DNA of 40,632 bases from a virus. Under the pieces are notes generated by a model. That model was not told where the DNA came from. It saw only the letters and a program-made list of their open reading frames with translations, and did no database searches. Numbering within the stretch: position 1 is the first letter of the stretch; each line of letters opens with the position of its first letter. Below, in pieces: positions 28,745 to 38,106 of this stretch. The stretch lies in IMG/VR virus record IMGVR_UViG_3300048927_000784, positions 1-40,632 of that record; one strand, given 5' to 3'. The position numbers and the translations under genes were made by a program.

Positions 28745-29158
28745 ATGGCGTGGCTCAATGCCACGCCAAAGCCGGACGAGCAGACGAAGCGGGCCAAGGC
28801 GGGCGAGCGCGAGAAGCGCATAAGCCGGATCGAGCAGCTGAAATCCGACGGCATCAAGCCGCAGATGCCGCCGAACCCCATGCCGCACGTCGTCAACCGG
28901 CTGATCGAGATCGGCTTGACGGGCTCGAACGGCATGGGCCCGGTTCCACTCAGCTGGTTGGAGATCGACGCTTGGTCCCGGCAAACTGGCGTAGAGCTAA
29001 TGCCTTGGGAGGCTCGCATCATCCGCAGCCTCTCCACCGCCTATATCGCGGAGGGAAGGCGCGCCGAGAGCGAGAATTGCCCCCCGCCGTGGCGCGCGGA
29101 AGTCACCGAGCGTGAACTGCAGGTCGCAGAGGATCGCCTTCGGATGGTGCTGGGGTGA
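28745..29158 (+). CDS. Tail assembly chaperone, T-like frameshift extension
   Basis: This frame is open from at least 28700 and is probably made only as the C-terminal part of the G-T fusion (28320-28700 plus 28700-29158, about 279 aa). An ATG at 28745 exists but has no ribosome site. The sequence is basic and helical (TKRAKAGEREKRISRIEQLK), then LIEIGLTGSNGMGPVPLSW and LMPWEARIIRSLSTAYI, which resembles gp14-like and phage tail chaperone proteins. Its frame is -1 relative to the G-like gene. Confidence 0.8.
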   Translation: MAWLNATPKPDEQTKRAKAGEREKRISRIEQLKSDGIKPQMPPNPMPHVVNRLIEIGLTGSNGMGPVPLSWLEIDAWSRQTGVELMPWEARIIRSLSTAYIAEGRRAESENCPPPWRAEVTERELQVAEDRLRMVLG

Positions 29159-29170
29159 CCGGCGTCAGGG

Positions 29171-29509
29171 CTATCTCAGTAGAGAAGCCTTGGCGCTGGC
29201 AAACTCTTGATCGGTCAGCGCTCCGCGATCATGAAGATCGGCAAGCTTGGCCAGCGAACTAGGAAGATCCTGAGACCCAGTTGTTGGTGTCGGCGCGGCA
29301 GCGGCTTCCTCGTTCGCTCGACCCAGATGCTCCACGGACGCTGACTGGGTTGACGGTGCTGGCGCCAACACAGCGAACAGCAGGCCAATCGGTCCGAAGA
29401 ACAGGCCGAGGAAGAAGCATCCCCAGGCGTTTATCCCTCTGGCCGCGCCGAGGATCGCTGAGATCCCACCGAATATAAGGCCTCCGAAAAGAGCAGCCGC
29501 GAGAAACAT
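29171..29509 (-). CDS. SHOCT-domain membrane protein (likely moron)
   Basis: A 112-aa protein. Two hydrophobic stretches (AAALFGGLIFGGISAILGA and GCFFLGLFFGPIGLLFAVLA) predict a membrane hairpin. A Pro/Thr/Gln linker leads to a C-terminal SHOCT motif, SSLAKLADLHDRGALTDQEF ending SAKASLLR. It lies on the minus strand inside the tail operon, with only 12 bp between its stop and that of the T-like gene. ATG 29509 is chosen over an upstream GTG for its GGAAGG site. An isolated reverse gene here, with its own start region, is the pattern of a moron expressed in the lysogen. The role could be superinfection exclusion or stress response; this is inferred. Confidence 0.85.
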   Translation of the reverse strand: MFLAAALFGGLIFGGISAILGAARGINAWGCFFLGLFFGPIGLLFAVLAPAPSTQSASVEHLGRANEEAAAAPTPTTGSQDLPSSLAKLADLHDRGALTDQEFASAKASLLR

Positions 29510-29679
29510 CGAACCTTCCACAGTGACCCCTGCGCCCGTGAGCAGATGTGGCAGCCTAGATCACAAGTTGTCGCTCGGCCATCGCTTTGAGCGCCGCATA
29601 ATCAATGTTGGCCCGGCAGCGATCGCGAGCTGGGCAGCGCGCGACGGGTTCGGTTCGCGCCAATCGCTTGGAGGTGAGC

Positions 29680-32600
29680 ATGGATGACGGCACCCCGGCG
29701 CTCGGCGTTGGCTTCGAAATCGATGCCGAAGGCGCATTCGGCAAGCTGATCCAGCTGGATGGTCGCATCGATGAGAGCGTGGCGAATGCCGTCGCCGAGT
29801 TCGAGCGCGTCAAGCGCGCGACCAGGGGCGCGGTGGACCTAGCGGGTGCGACTGCCGACATGCGGCTGTTCGGATCGGCGGTGTCGCGCGAGGCGCAATC
29901 CGCCGCTCGCGAGCTCCAAAGGATCGAGAAGGCTGGCGAATCGCTGTCGCGCCAACTCGAGCGACAGGCCTCGACGTTCGGCAAGACGCGCGAGGAAATT
30001 CGCGCGACGAAGGTTGAGACGGCGGCACTCGCTGCTGAGCAGCGGGGCCTGACCGAGCTGGCAGATCGTCTCCGCTCGCAGCAGGCCGCGCTCGCGACCG
30101 CAGAGGTGGAAGCAGCCGCTGCTGCCGAGCGCAAGGCGCGCGCGGATCAACAGGCCGCCGCGGCGGCTCGCTCTGCCGCCGAGGCCCAAGCATCGCTGGC
30201 ACGGGAGGCATTGCAGCTGCGCGCATCGATCGATCCGATGTTCGCCGCCCAGCAGCGGTTCAACAGCGCGATGGCGCAGGCAGACCGCCTCTTTGCCGCC
30301 AACGTGATCAGCGCCCGGGAATATGCCGCGGCTCAGGATCTGGCCCGCACCGAGCTGCAGCGCCATGCGCAGGCGGTGGCGGGGACGAGTGTGGCGCTCG
30401 AGCAGTTGGCCGAACAAGAGCGCCGATCGGCGGCGGCGGCGCGGGAAGCGGCGCAGGCGGAGCAGCAGCTTGCCCGCGAGGCCGCCCAACTGCGCGCTTC
30501 GATCGATCCCATGTTCGCAGCGCAGCAGCGCTTTGACCTTGAGATGGAGCGGGCGGAGCGGCTGTTTGCGGCGAACGCAATCAGCGCGCGTGAATACGCT
30601 GCTGCTCAGCAGGCGGCGCGCACCTCCCTGTACCAGCATGCCCAAGTGGTTACCGGAGCAGCCGCTAGCCTGGCCCAGCTCGCAGAGCGCGAGCGGGCCG
30701 CAGCTGCAGCGGCGCGCGAAGCAGCTGCGGCGCAGCAGCGTTTGGCATCGGAGGCAGTCCAGCTGCGCTCCGCGATCGATCCGATGTACGCGGCACAGCA
30801 GCGGTTTGACGCGGAGATGGTCCGGGCCGATACACTGCTCGCCCAGGGTGTCATCAGCCAGCGCGAGTATGCGCAGGCCGTCCAGCTGGCGCGGAACAGC
30901 CTTTATGCCCACGCGCAGGCGGTCGCCGGTTCCAGCGCCGCCCAACAGCGCGCAATCGCATCGCTTGGTGCCGGGCGCATGGCGATGCAGGGGCTTTCCT
31001 ATCAGGCGCAGGACACCTTCACGCAGCTCAGCATGGGCGCCAACGTGTTTTCTGTTCTCGCCATCCAGGGCGGCCAGGCAGCGGGCGCGTTCGCTTTCAT
31101 GGAGGGCCGGGCAGGCAGCTTCGCACGTTTCATGCTGGGGCCTTGGGGGCTGGCGATCACCGCCAGCATGCTCGTTCTCGGCGCTTTGACCAAGGGCATG
31201 TTCGAGAATGGGGAGGCAGCTAAGGCTGCCGCTGAAGGCGCGAAGAAGTTCCAAGACCGGCAATCGGACATTTGGAACTTCATCGACGAGACGACTGGAC
31301 GGCTGAAAGAGCAAAATCGCGAGCTCGTCATCAATGCGGTCCTTCTGCGCCAGAAATCAGTGGCTGAGAACAAGAAACAGATTGAGGAGAGTCAGAAGAA
31401 GGCCTTTGATCGTGCAAATTGGGCAGGGCTTGGACAGGCCACCGCAGCACCGGGCACGTCAATGACCGGCCTGACTTTCGGGGACGACAAAGACATTCAG
31501 CGCGTCGTCAAGGCGGCGGGTAACGACACGGCCAAGCTGGTGGAGGGCCTATTCGCCCTCGCGAAAACTCGACCCGAGTTGGCCAAGGTTGCTCTCGATG
31601 TGAGCTCGATCGGTGGGCGGGCAGTGCTGGCTCAGCGAGAGAATGAGCAGCTGGGCAAGGAACTGCGCGCCTTGAACGGCGACACGAAGGCGCTCGCCAA
31701 CGCCTCCCTGACGGCGGTGAATCGGCAGGCCGCGCTGCTCGCCGCTCGCACGCCGCTGGAGAAGGCACGGGCGCAGCTGGCGATCATCGAGGAGGGGGGC
31801 GCGGCGGCCGTCAAGGCGGGCGGCGCGGCGGTGACCGATTACCAGAAGCGTCTGGTTTCCGCGACGCAGGCAGTCCGCGACGCCGAGGATGCGGAGAAGA
31901 AGCGCAACGCCTCGAACCGCGCAGCAGCATCGGCAGAGCGCCGCGAGGAGAACCTGGCCGAGAAGCTGGCGCGCGAGGCTGCTGCCACCGAAGCGCAGAC
32001 CCGCAACCTCTATCAGCTTGCGGCCGCCTATCAGAAGTCCGGCGGTGCCGCGCTGATCGCGGAGGCCCGCGTCAAAGCGGAATCTCAAGCGATCAAGGAT
32101 CGTGGCGCTATAGATGCGTTCGTCGCGCGGCAGGTAGATCTCGTTATCGCGCAGCGCGTGGCGGATGGGAACAAAGCGACAGCCGCCCTCACAGAACAAG
32201 CGTCCGCCCAAGAGCGCGTTAACGCCATGGTTGCGGCGGGGGCGGTCCCTGCCTCGGAGGCTGCCCAGCTCGTGCGAGATCAAATCGCCGACTTGCCGCT
32301 CCTGGCTGCCATTCAGGCCAAGCAAGCTCAGGGCGATTGGATTGGCGCAATGGCGGTGGCGGTGGCGCTGGATAAGCAGCGGACCGCCCGCGTGCGCTTG
32401 ACGGAGGCTGAGAACCAAGGGCGTCTCGCGGCCACGACGTCGGCAGGCGGCGACCGCTTGGCAGAGTTGCGCGAAGAGCTTCGCCTGATCGGGGAGACCG
32501 ATGAGGCTCGAGCCCGTTCGCTCGCGGAGTTCCGCGCGCAGCAGGAGGTGTCGGCGATGAAGGGCATCGATCCGGCGCAGGCAGCCGCTTATGTGAAGTT

Positions 32601-35346
32601 GATGGGCGACATCGCGGCGCAGACCGAGATCAATCGCTCGGCGCAGGATGCCTACAACGATTCTCTCACCTTCGCCGCCGACAAGTGGGACCTGATCGCT
32701 CGCAACATCGACCAGGCGGGACGCGGCCTTTCCGACGCTTTTGGTGAAGCCGGCCGCGCGGTGGGTGATCTGGCGACCGCCTACGCCGGTTTCCAGGCTG
32801 ATCGCGCACGGCTCGATGCGCAGCACGAGGCGCAGCTGAAGCGCTGGCATGGCAATGAGGAGCAGACCGCGCGCGAGAACCAGAAGTACGCTCTCCAGAC
32901 CTCGACGCTTCAGGTCGGCGCCTATGGCGACATGGCGGCTGCCGCGAAGGGATTTTTCGGAGAGGGCACCGCGGGCTATCAGGCCCTCGCTGCTGCCGAG
33001 AAGACGTTCCGCGCCGTCGAGTTCGCGCTGTCCGTTCGCGCCATGGCGCAGGACGCCGCGGAGACGGTCAGCGCGATTGCGAAGAGCGGCGCGCGGGCCG
33101 CGGCGCACGGCGTCGAGGCGGTGGCAAAGGCGATCGCGTCGTTGCCGTTCCCGCTCAACATCGCCGCCGGCGCGGCGACCGCGGCGGTGATCGCTTCGCT
33201 CGGCATTGCCATCGGCGGCGCGTTCGGGGGCTCCGGGGCAAAGCCTGCGCCCTCGAACACCGGCACCGGCACTGTGCTCGGCGATACCTCGGCGAAGAGC
33301 GACAGCCTCAAGCGCGCGATCGACGAGCTCAAGCAGGTCGATACCCTCAGCAATGTCTATTCGCGCCAGATGCTGGACTCGCTGCGCTCGATCGACAGCC
33401 AGATCAGCGGGGTCGCGTCGGTGATCGTCCGCGGCGGCGACATCAATGCCAGCGCGAACGTCACCACGGGGTTCAAGACGAACACCATCGGCAAGGTGGC
33501 ATCCAGCATCATCGACCCCACCGGGCTCTTCTCGAAGATCCCGGTGCTGGGCGACATCATCGGCGGTATCAAGGGCGTGATCAGCTCGCTCTTCGGCACC
33601 CGCACCGACGTGACGGGCAGCGGTATCTACGGCGGCGCGCAGTCGATCGGGAGCATTCTCGGCGGCGGCTTCAACGGGCAGGCCTATTCGGACATCACCA
33701 AGACGAAGAAGTTCCTGGGGATCGTAAGCGGCCGCTCCTATTCCACCCAGTACGGAGCCCTCGACCCTAACCTGTCGAGCCAGTTCACCCTGATCCTCCG
33801 CAGCTTCAACGACGCGATCGCCGCCGCGGCCGGCCCGCTCGGCCAGTCGACCGAGGAAATCCAGAAGCGGCTGAACGGCTTCGTCGTGAACATCGGCAAG
33901 ATCGACCTGAAGGGCCTCACCGGCGAGCAGATCCAGGAGAAGCTGACCGCGATCTTCGGCGCAGCCGCGGACGGCATGGCCAATGCGGCCCTGCCGGGGC
34001 TCCAGCAGTTCCAGAAGGTCGGCGAAGGGGCATTCGAGACGTTGGTGCGCGTTGCGTCGACGGCCGAGCAGGTCACCACCTCGCTCGACCTTCTCGGCGC
34101 CAGCACCCGCAACCTCAGCCTCAACGCCAAGCTGGGGCTGGCCGACCAGTTCGATAGCGTCTCGGCTATGAAGGATGCGGCGGACAGCTATTTCCAGGCC
34201 TTCTACAGCCAGGAGGAGCAGACGGCCGCGAAGGCGGCGCAGATGGCCAAGGTTTTCGCCAGCCTGGGCTTTGCCGTGCCGGGAACGCTCGCTTCCTTCC
34301 GGCAGCTGGTGGAGGCTCAGGACCTCACCACTGCGGCGGGGCAGGCTGCCTATGCTACCCTCCTCAAGCTGGCGCCCGCGTTCGCCGATCTTCAGCAGTC
34401 CATGGCGGGGGCCAAGAGCGCGGCCGACATCCTGAGCGAGCGGCAGGACCTGGAGCGCCAGCTGCTCGAGCTGCAGGGCCGCACCGACGAGCTCCGCCGG
34501 CTCGACCTGGCCAAGCTGGATGCGAGCAATCGCGCGTTGCAGCAGCAGGTATGGGCGCTGCAGGATGCGGCGGCGGCGACGCAGGCGGCAACCCAGGCTT
34601 CCGAGGAGGCCGCGCAGGCGCAAAAGGCTATCGCGCAGGAACGCGCCGGGCTTGAGCAGCAGCTGCTTCAGCTGCAGGGCGACACCGCCGCGCTCCGCGC
34701 GCGCCAGCTCGAAGGGCTCGACGCGAGCAACCGCGCGCTGCAGCAGCAGATCTATGCCGTGCAGGACGCGCAGGAGGCGGCCAAGGCTGCCGAAGACCTG
34801 CGCCAGGCGTGGAAGTCGATCGGGGACACGATCGAGGACGAGGTGAAGCGCATCCGCGGGATCACCAGCCCCGCCGCCGGCACCGGATTTGCTTCGCTGC
34901 TCGGGCAGTTCAACGCGGCAACGGCCGCGGCGCGCGGCGGCGACCAGGAAGCGGCGAAGTCGCTGCCCCAGCTGTCGCAGGCGCTGCTCGCCGCGGCGGC
35001 GGAGGCTGCTACCAGCCAGCAGGAGCTCGCGCGGGTGCAGGCGCAGACCGCGCGGTCGCTCGAGGACACACTGGCGCTGATCGGAGGCGCGAACACCAGC
35101 AACGCGACCGACTTCCTGACCCGGGCTGCCGCACAGGGCGCCGCATCAGGCGCCAGCTCGGACAGCAATGACGGGATGATGGAGGAACTCCGGCTGCTCC
35201 GCCAGGAAGTCGCCGATATGCGGCAGGACAACAACCGCGGGCATGCAGCGACGGCCGGGAACACGGGCGCGATCAACCGCAAGCTAGAGAACGTGACCAG
35301 CCAGAGCGGCGGCGATGCCATTTCGGTGGTGGAGGCGGCGGCATGA
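29680..35346 (+). CDS. Tape measure protein
   Basis: A 1888-aa protein. ATG 29680 is chosen for its GGAGGTGA site and the MDDGTPALGVGFEIDAEGAF opening. The N-terminal third is coiled-coil and carries three tandem 91-residue repeats (30196 to about 30965; unit core ASIDPMFAAQQRF). A hydrophobic helix lies at about 483-507 and a longer one at about 1150-1185 (AAGAATAAVIASLGIAIGGA). The C-terminal part has two 67-residue repeats with DASNRALQQQ. It sets tail length and probably leaves with the DNA. By the lambda ratio (about 0.15 nm per residue) a tail near 280 nm is expected, but the repeats make that approximate. Confidence 0.93.
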   Translation: MDDGTPALGVGFEIDAEGAFGKLIQLDGRIDESVANAVAEFERVKRATRGAVDLAGATADMRLFGSAVSREAQSAARELQRIEKAGESLSRQLERQASTFGKTREEIRATKVETAALAAEQRGLTELADRLRSQQAALATAEVEAAAAAERKARADQQAAAAARSAAEAQASLAREALQLRASIDPMFAAQQRFNSAMAQADRLFAANVISAREYAAAQDLARTELQRHAQAVAGTSVALEQLAEQERRSAAAAREAAQAEQQLAREAAQLRASIDPMFAAQQRFDLEMERAERLFAANAISAREYAAAQQAARTSLYQHAQVVTGAAASLAQLAERERAAAAAAREAAAAQQRLASEAVQLRSAIDPMYAAQQRFDAEMVRADTLLAQGVISQREYAQAVQLARNSLYAHAQAVAGSSAAQQRAIASLGAGRMAMQGLSYQAQDTFTQLSMGANVFSVLAIQGGQAAGAFAFMEGRAGSFARFMLGPWGLAITASMLVLGALTKGMFENGEAAKAAAEGAKKFQDRQSDIWNFIDETTGRLKEQNRELVINAVLLRQKSVAENKKQIEESQKKAFDRANWAGLGQATAAPGTSMTGLTFGDDKDIQRVVKAAGNDTAKLVEGLFALAKTRPELAKVALDVSSIGGRAVLAQRENEQLGKELRALNGDTKALANASLTAVNRQAALLAARTPLEKARAQLAIIEEGGAAAVKAGGAAVTDYQKRLVSATQAVRDAEDAEKKRNASNRAAASAERREENLAEKLAREAAATEAQTRNLYQLAAAYQKSGGAALIAEARVKAESQAIKDRGAIDAFVARQVDLVIAQRVADGNKATAALTEQASAQERVNAMVAAGAVPASEAAQLVRDQIADLPLLAAIQAKQAQGDWIGAMAVAVALDKQRTARVRLTEAENQGRLAATTSAGGDRLAELREELRLIGETDEARARSLAEFRAQQEVSAMKGIDPAQAAAYVKLMGDIAAQTEINRSAQDAYNDSLTFAADKWDLIARNIDQAGRGLSDAFGEAGRAVGDLATAYAGFQADRARLDAQHEAQLKRWHGNEEQTARENQKYALQTSTLQVGAYGDMAAAAKGFFGEGTAGYQALAAAEKTFRAVEFALSVRAMAQDAAETVSAIAKSGARAAAHGVEAVAKAIASLPFPLNIAAGAATAAVIASLGIAIGGAFGGSGAKPAPSNTGTGTVLGDTSAKSDSLKRAIDELKQVDTLSNVYSRQMLDSLRSIDSQISGVASVIVRGGDINASANVTTGFKTNTIGKVASSIIDPTGLFSKIPVLGDIIGGIKGVISSLFGTRTDVTGSGIYGGAQSIGSILGGGFNGQAYSDITKTKKFLGIVSGRSYSTQYGALDPNLSSQFTLILRSFNDAIAAAAGPLGQSTEEIQKRLNGFVVNIGKIDLKGLTGEQIQEKLTAIFGAAADGMANAALPGLQQFQKVGEGAFETLVRVASTAEQVTTSLDLLGASTRNLSLNAKLGLADQFDSVSAMKDAADSYFQAFYSQEEQTAAKAAQMAKVFASLGFAVPGTLASFRQLVEAQDLTTAAGQAAYATLLKLAPAFADLQQSMAGAKSAADILSERQDLERQLLELQGRTDELRRLDLAKLDASNRALQQQVWALQDAAAATQAATQASEEAAQAQKAIAQERAGLEQQLLQLQGDTAALRARQLEGLDASNRALQQQIYAVQDAQEAAKAAEDLRQAWKSIGDTIEDEVKRIRGITSPAAGTGFASLLGQFNAATAAARGGDQEAAKSLPQLSQALLAAAAEAATSQQELARVQAQTARSLEDTLALIGGANTSNATDFLTRAAAQGAASGASSDSNDGMMEELRLLRQEVADMRQDNNRGHAATAGNTGAINRKLENVTSQSGGDAISVVEAAA
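30196..30965 (+). repeat. Tape measure 91-residue tandem repeats
   Basis: Three copies with an exact 273-bp period: 30196-30468, 30469-30741, and a third partial copy from 30742. Each starts L-A-x-E-A-x-QLR, continues SIDPM-x-AAQQRF, and has a REYA-A motif. Identity is high in the core and lower in the Ala/Glu-rich connectors. Confidence 0.9.
34447..34799 (+). repeat. Tape measure 67-residue repeat pair
   Basis: Two copies 201 bp apart, each with L-E-x-QLL-x-LQG, D-ASNRALQQQ and a QD-A-A connector. They look like repeated coiled-coil heptads near the C-terminal end of the tape measure. Confidence 0.75.
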
Positions 35347-36239
35347 AGGTACTGAACCCCGCGCCGATCGCGACCGCCGCGCTGCTCTCCAGCTCCCTCG
35401 GCGAGACCGACTATCCGGAATGGGCGGCGGGCGCGACCTATGCCGCCAAGGCGCGGGTGATCGTCGCCGCCACCCACCGCATTTACGAGAGCGTGGACGC
35501 GGGCAACATCGGGAACAACCCCGCCGTGCCGGGGACGCACTGGATCGACATCGGCCCCACCAACCGGTGGGCCATGCTCGATGGTGCCGTCGGAACGATG
35601 TCGGTCGGGACCGGCTCGATCGACATCACGGTCGCGCCTGGACGGGTCGATTCACTCGCAGTGGTCGACACGACCGCCGAGACGGTGCGGGTGATCGTCA
35701 CGGTCGACGGCACCGCGCTGTTCGACCAGTGGCGCAGCACCAATGCCTCGGGCGGCGTGATCGCCGACTGGTATGCCTATTTCACCGCGGACACTGGCAA
35801 GGTCAGCTCGCTCGTGTTCGATGGGCTGCCGCGCTACGCCAATGCGCAGATCCGCGTGATCCTCACCGGCGACAATCCCAGCGGCCCGGTCGCCGTGGGC
35901 ACGCTGCTGGTGGGCAAGGTGATCGACCTGGGCATGACCGAGGCGGGCCCGACGATCGGGATCAACGACTTCAGCCGCAAGGAAACCGACCAGTTCGGCG
36001 CGACCGACATCGTCGAGCGCAGCTGGGCCAAGCGGATGACGGTCCGGTCGATGATCGACACCAGGGCCGTGGACGGCATCCAGCGCTCCGTCGCCGCCCT
36101 GCGGGCCAAGCCGGCGCTCTGGATCGCCGAGGACGGCTTCGACAGCCTCACCGTCTACGGCTTCTTCAAGGACTTTAGCGTCGACCTGGCGCTCGAAACC
36201 ATCAGCTATTGCAGCCTTTCCATCGAAGGCCTGATCTAA
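35343..36239 (+). CDS. Tail tip protein with carbohydrate-binding-like segment
   Basis: A 298-aa protein starting MKVLNPAPIATAALLSSSLG. Residues 24-70 (DYPEWAAGATYAAKARVIVA, then THRIYESVDAGNIG and W-I-D-I-G-P) resemble a chitin-binding type-3-like module as found in phage tail fibres. The C-terminal half has a conserved-looking block, INDFSRKETDQFGATDIVER then RSVAALRAKPALWIAEDGFD, resembling tail-tip (Dit-like) proteins of Sphingomonas phages. It is coupled to the tape measure by ATGA. It may be the only tip component besides the fibre. Confidence 0.7.
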   Translation: MKVLNPAPIATAALLSSSLGETDYPEWAAGATYAAKARVIVAATHRIYESVDAGNIGNNPAVPGTHWIDIGPTNRWAMLDGAVGTMSVGTGSIDITVAPGRVDSLAVVDTTAETVRVIVTVDGTALFDQWRSTNASGGVIADWYAYFTADTGKVSSLVFDGLPRYANAQIRVILTGDNPSGPVAVGTLLVGKVIDLGMTEAGPTIGINDFSRKETDQFGATDIVERSWAKRMTVRSMIDTRAVDGIQRSVAALRAKPALWIAEDGFDSLTVYGFFKDFSVDLALETISYCSLSIEGLI

Positions 36240-36252
36240 GCAGGAGACCCCC

Positions 36253-37599
36253 ATGGCTATCACGCCGCTCCCGGATCCGCCCTCTCGGGCGGACCCTTCG
36301 TCGTTCTCCGACCGTGCAGACGACTTCCTCGGCGCCCTGCCGCTGTTCGCCGAGCAGGTGAACGACATCGCGGCCCAGATGTTCGCCGCCGCCGTCACGG
36401 CGATCAACGCGCCTGGCACGATCGCGACCAGCACGACGAGCCTCGCGATCGGCAACGGCAGCAAGACGCTGATCGTGCAGACGGGAAAACAGTTCGCCGT
36501 CGGGCAATATGTGATGATTGCGCGTACCACCGCGCCGTCGAACTATCTGCACGGGCAGGTCACCGCCTACGATACCGCCACTGGCGCACTGGCGGTCGCG
36601 GTCACCGCCACCGGCGGCACCGGAACCTACACCGGCTGGACGGTGTCGCTGTCGCTGCCGCAGATCGCGCTGCCGCTGAGCGGCAATGCCGAGGTTACCG
36701 GGCCGGTCAGCTTCAAGGGCGCGGCGCGGTTCTCCAGCACCGCCTTCATGGCGGCGACCGAGGACATTCCCGCCTTCGCGCTGGAACACACGGGCGTGCG
36801 CACGTGGAGCCTCGGCGGCTATGGCCTTGGCACCGCGTTCGGCTTCAAGGATGACGCACACGCCTATCCGGCGCTCGGCATCGATTCCAATTACGACACA
36901 TTCGTCAACCAGACGCTCACCGTCGTCCGGGGGATCATTGCGCAATCAGGCATTGTGGTGGGGGCGGCGCCCGGCCCGGTCGGTGCCATCAATTTCGCGA
37001 ACGGCTCTCGCATCTTCAGTCCCAGCGCCAATGCGATCTGCCTTTCCGCCAATCTTGTGTCGGAGAGCGTCCGCATCCAGCCGGCCGGCACCGTTAACGT
37101 TCATGGCCAGCGCGGCACCGCCGGCGACATTCAGGGGAGCGGCAATCTCCGGGTGATCGCGGCGGGCGCGGGCGCGATCGCGATCTCAACCTACGACACG
37201 CAGGACTATACCGCCTTTCAGGTCACGCGGCAGAGCGGCGTCGACACGGTCCAGGTCGGCGCAATCGTCGCGGGCGCGACGGCGACCTCGTACAACACCA
37301 GCTCGGATGAGCGGTTGAAGGAGAATTTCCGCGACTTCGACGCAGGACAGCTGATCGATGATCTGTGGGTGGGCGAGTTCGACTGGAAGTCGGACGGCTC
37401 GGTCGGCCATGGCGTCCGCGCGCAGCAGGCGGAGAAGGTCTATCCGCAGGCGATCACCGCAGGTGCTGCGGGCGGCCCTTGGGCGGCCGATTATTCAAAG
37501 TTCGTGCCCCTGCTGCTCCGCGAGGTTCAGCGCCTGCGCCAACGGGTGGCCGCGCTCGAGAGTGCCGCGCTGCCGGCGCAGCTGGGGGCAGCTGCATGA
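36253..37599 (+). CDS. Tail fibre with S74 intramolecular chaperone
   Basis: A 448-aa trimeric fibre. The N-terminal half (after DPPSRADPSSFSDRADDFLG) is a stalk and beta-rich shaft. The C-terminal 98 residues are the S74 auto-protease and chaperone: NTSSDERLKENFRDFDAGQL with the catalytic Ser-Asp pair at about 351-352. Further S74 elements are GVRAQQAEKVYPQAI and the C-terminal coiled coil LLLREVQRLRQRVAALESAA. The chaperone cuts itself off just before Ser351 once the trimer folds. The gene ends in ATGA with the putative holin. It is a likely receptor-binding protein. Confidence 0.85.
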   Translation: MAITPLPDPPSRADPSSFSDRADDFLGALPLFAEQVNDIAAQMFAAAVTAINAPGTIATSTTSLAIGNGSKTLIVQTGKQFAVGQYVMIARTTAPSNYLHGQVTAYDTATGALAVAVTATGGTGTYTGWTVSLSLPQIALPLSGNAEVTGPVSFKGAARFSSTAFMAATEDIPAFALEHTGVRTWSLGGYGLGTAFGFKDDAHAYPALGIDSNYDTFVNQTLTVVRGIIAQSGIVVGAAPGPVGAINFANGSRIFSPSANAICLSANLVSESVRIQPAGTVNVHGQRGTAGDIQGSGNLRVIAAGAGAIAISTYDTQDYTAFQVTRQSGVDTVQVGAIVAGATATSYNTSSDERLKENFRDFDAGQLIDDLWVGEFDWKSDGSVGHGVRAQQAEKVYPQAITAGAAGGPWAADYSKFVPLLLREVQRLRQRVAALESAALPAQLGAAA

Positions 37600-38081
37600 A
37601 CATGACCATAAAAGGGGCTTTGCCGATGACGCCGGTATTCGAGACGGTGCTGGCGAAATACGGCTGGATCCTGATCGGGATCACATTCGGCTTCGCGGCT
37701 AAATATGCGCTTCTGCTGAAGCGCGGCGTGCAGGTGAAGGCACGGCTGGTCTTCGCCGACTTGCTGCTGCTACCGCTGGTGGCGCTGATCGCCTATTGGA
37801 TGGCGACCCGCGCCGGGGTGGAGGCGGAGGCGGCGGCGCTGTTCTCCGCCTTTTCGACCGTCGGCGCGGACCGCCTGGTGAAGCTGCTTACCGATCGCTT
37901 CCTGCAGCGCGTCGATGCCGAGGCAGCCGCGGTCGCGGAGAGCATCGTGGGCGCGGCGCGCAATACCACCCAGGCTGAGCTGGCCGCTGCCGCGATCAAG
38001 GAAGCGGCGCGCGAAGGCCGCCTCCACCCGGAATATGCGGCTCTGAAGCCGCACCCGCAGGCGCCCAAGCTGGACGGCTGA
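37596..38081 (+). CDS. Putative holin
   Basis: A 161-aa membrane protein with two hydrophobic segments in the first 70 residues, ILIGITFGFAAKYALLL and VFADLLLLPLVALIAYWM. A helical soluble part with a charged tail follows. It starts in the stop of the tail fibre gene (ATGA). An alternative ATG at 37626 would shorten the N-terminus by 10 residues. The position just before the muramidase and two spanins, plus the membrane topology, makes a holin the best guess. No holin family motif is recognised; it may be a different lysis accessory. Confidence 0.65.
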   Translation: MNMTIKGALPMTPVFETVLAKYGWILIGITFGFAAKYALLLKRGVQVKARLVFADLLLLPLVALIAYWMATRAGVEAEAAALFSAFSTVGADRLVKLLTDRFLQRVDAEAAAVAESIVGAARNTTQAELAAAAIKEAAREGRLHPEYAALKPHPQAPKLDG

Positions 38082-38106
38082 CCTCCTCCAACGCTGGAGA
38101 ATTTCC

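Noticed and set aside
30196-30965. Regular repeats considered as a CRISPR array
   Set aside because: The period is 273 bp, the repeats are coding and in frame, and there are no spacers.
31549-34623. Minus-strand frame of 1024 codons
   Set aside because: It is a shadow of the tape measure gene; its composition is Arg/Leu-rich and it has no motif or ribosome site.
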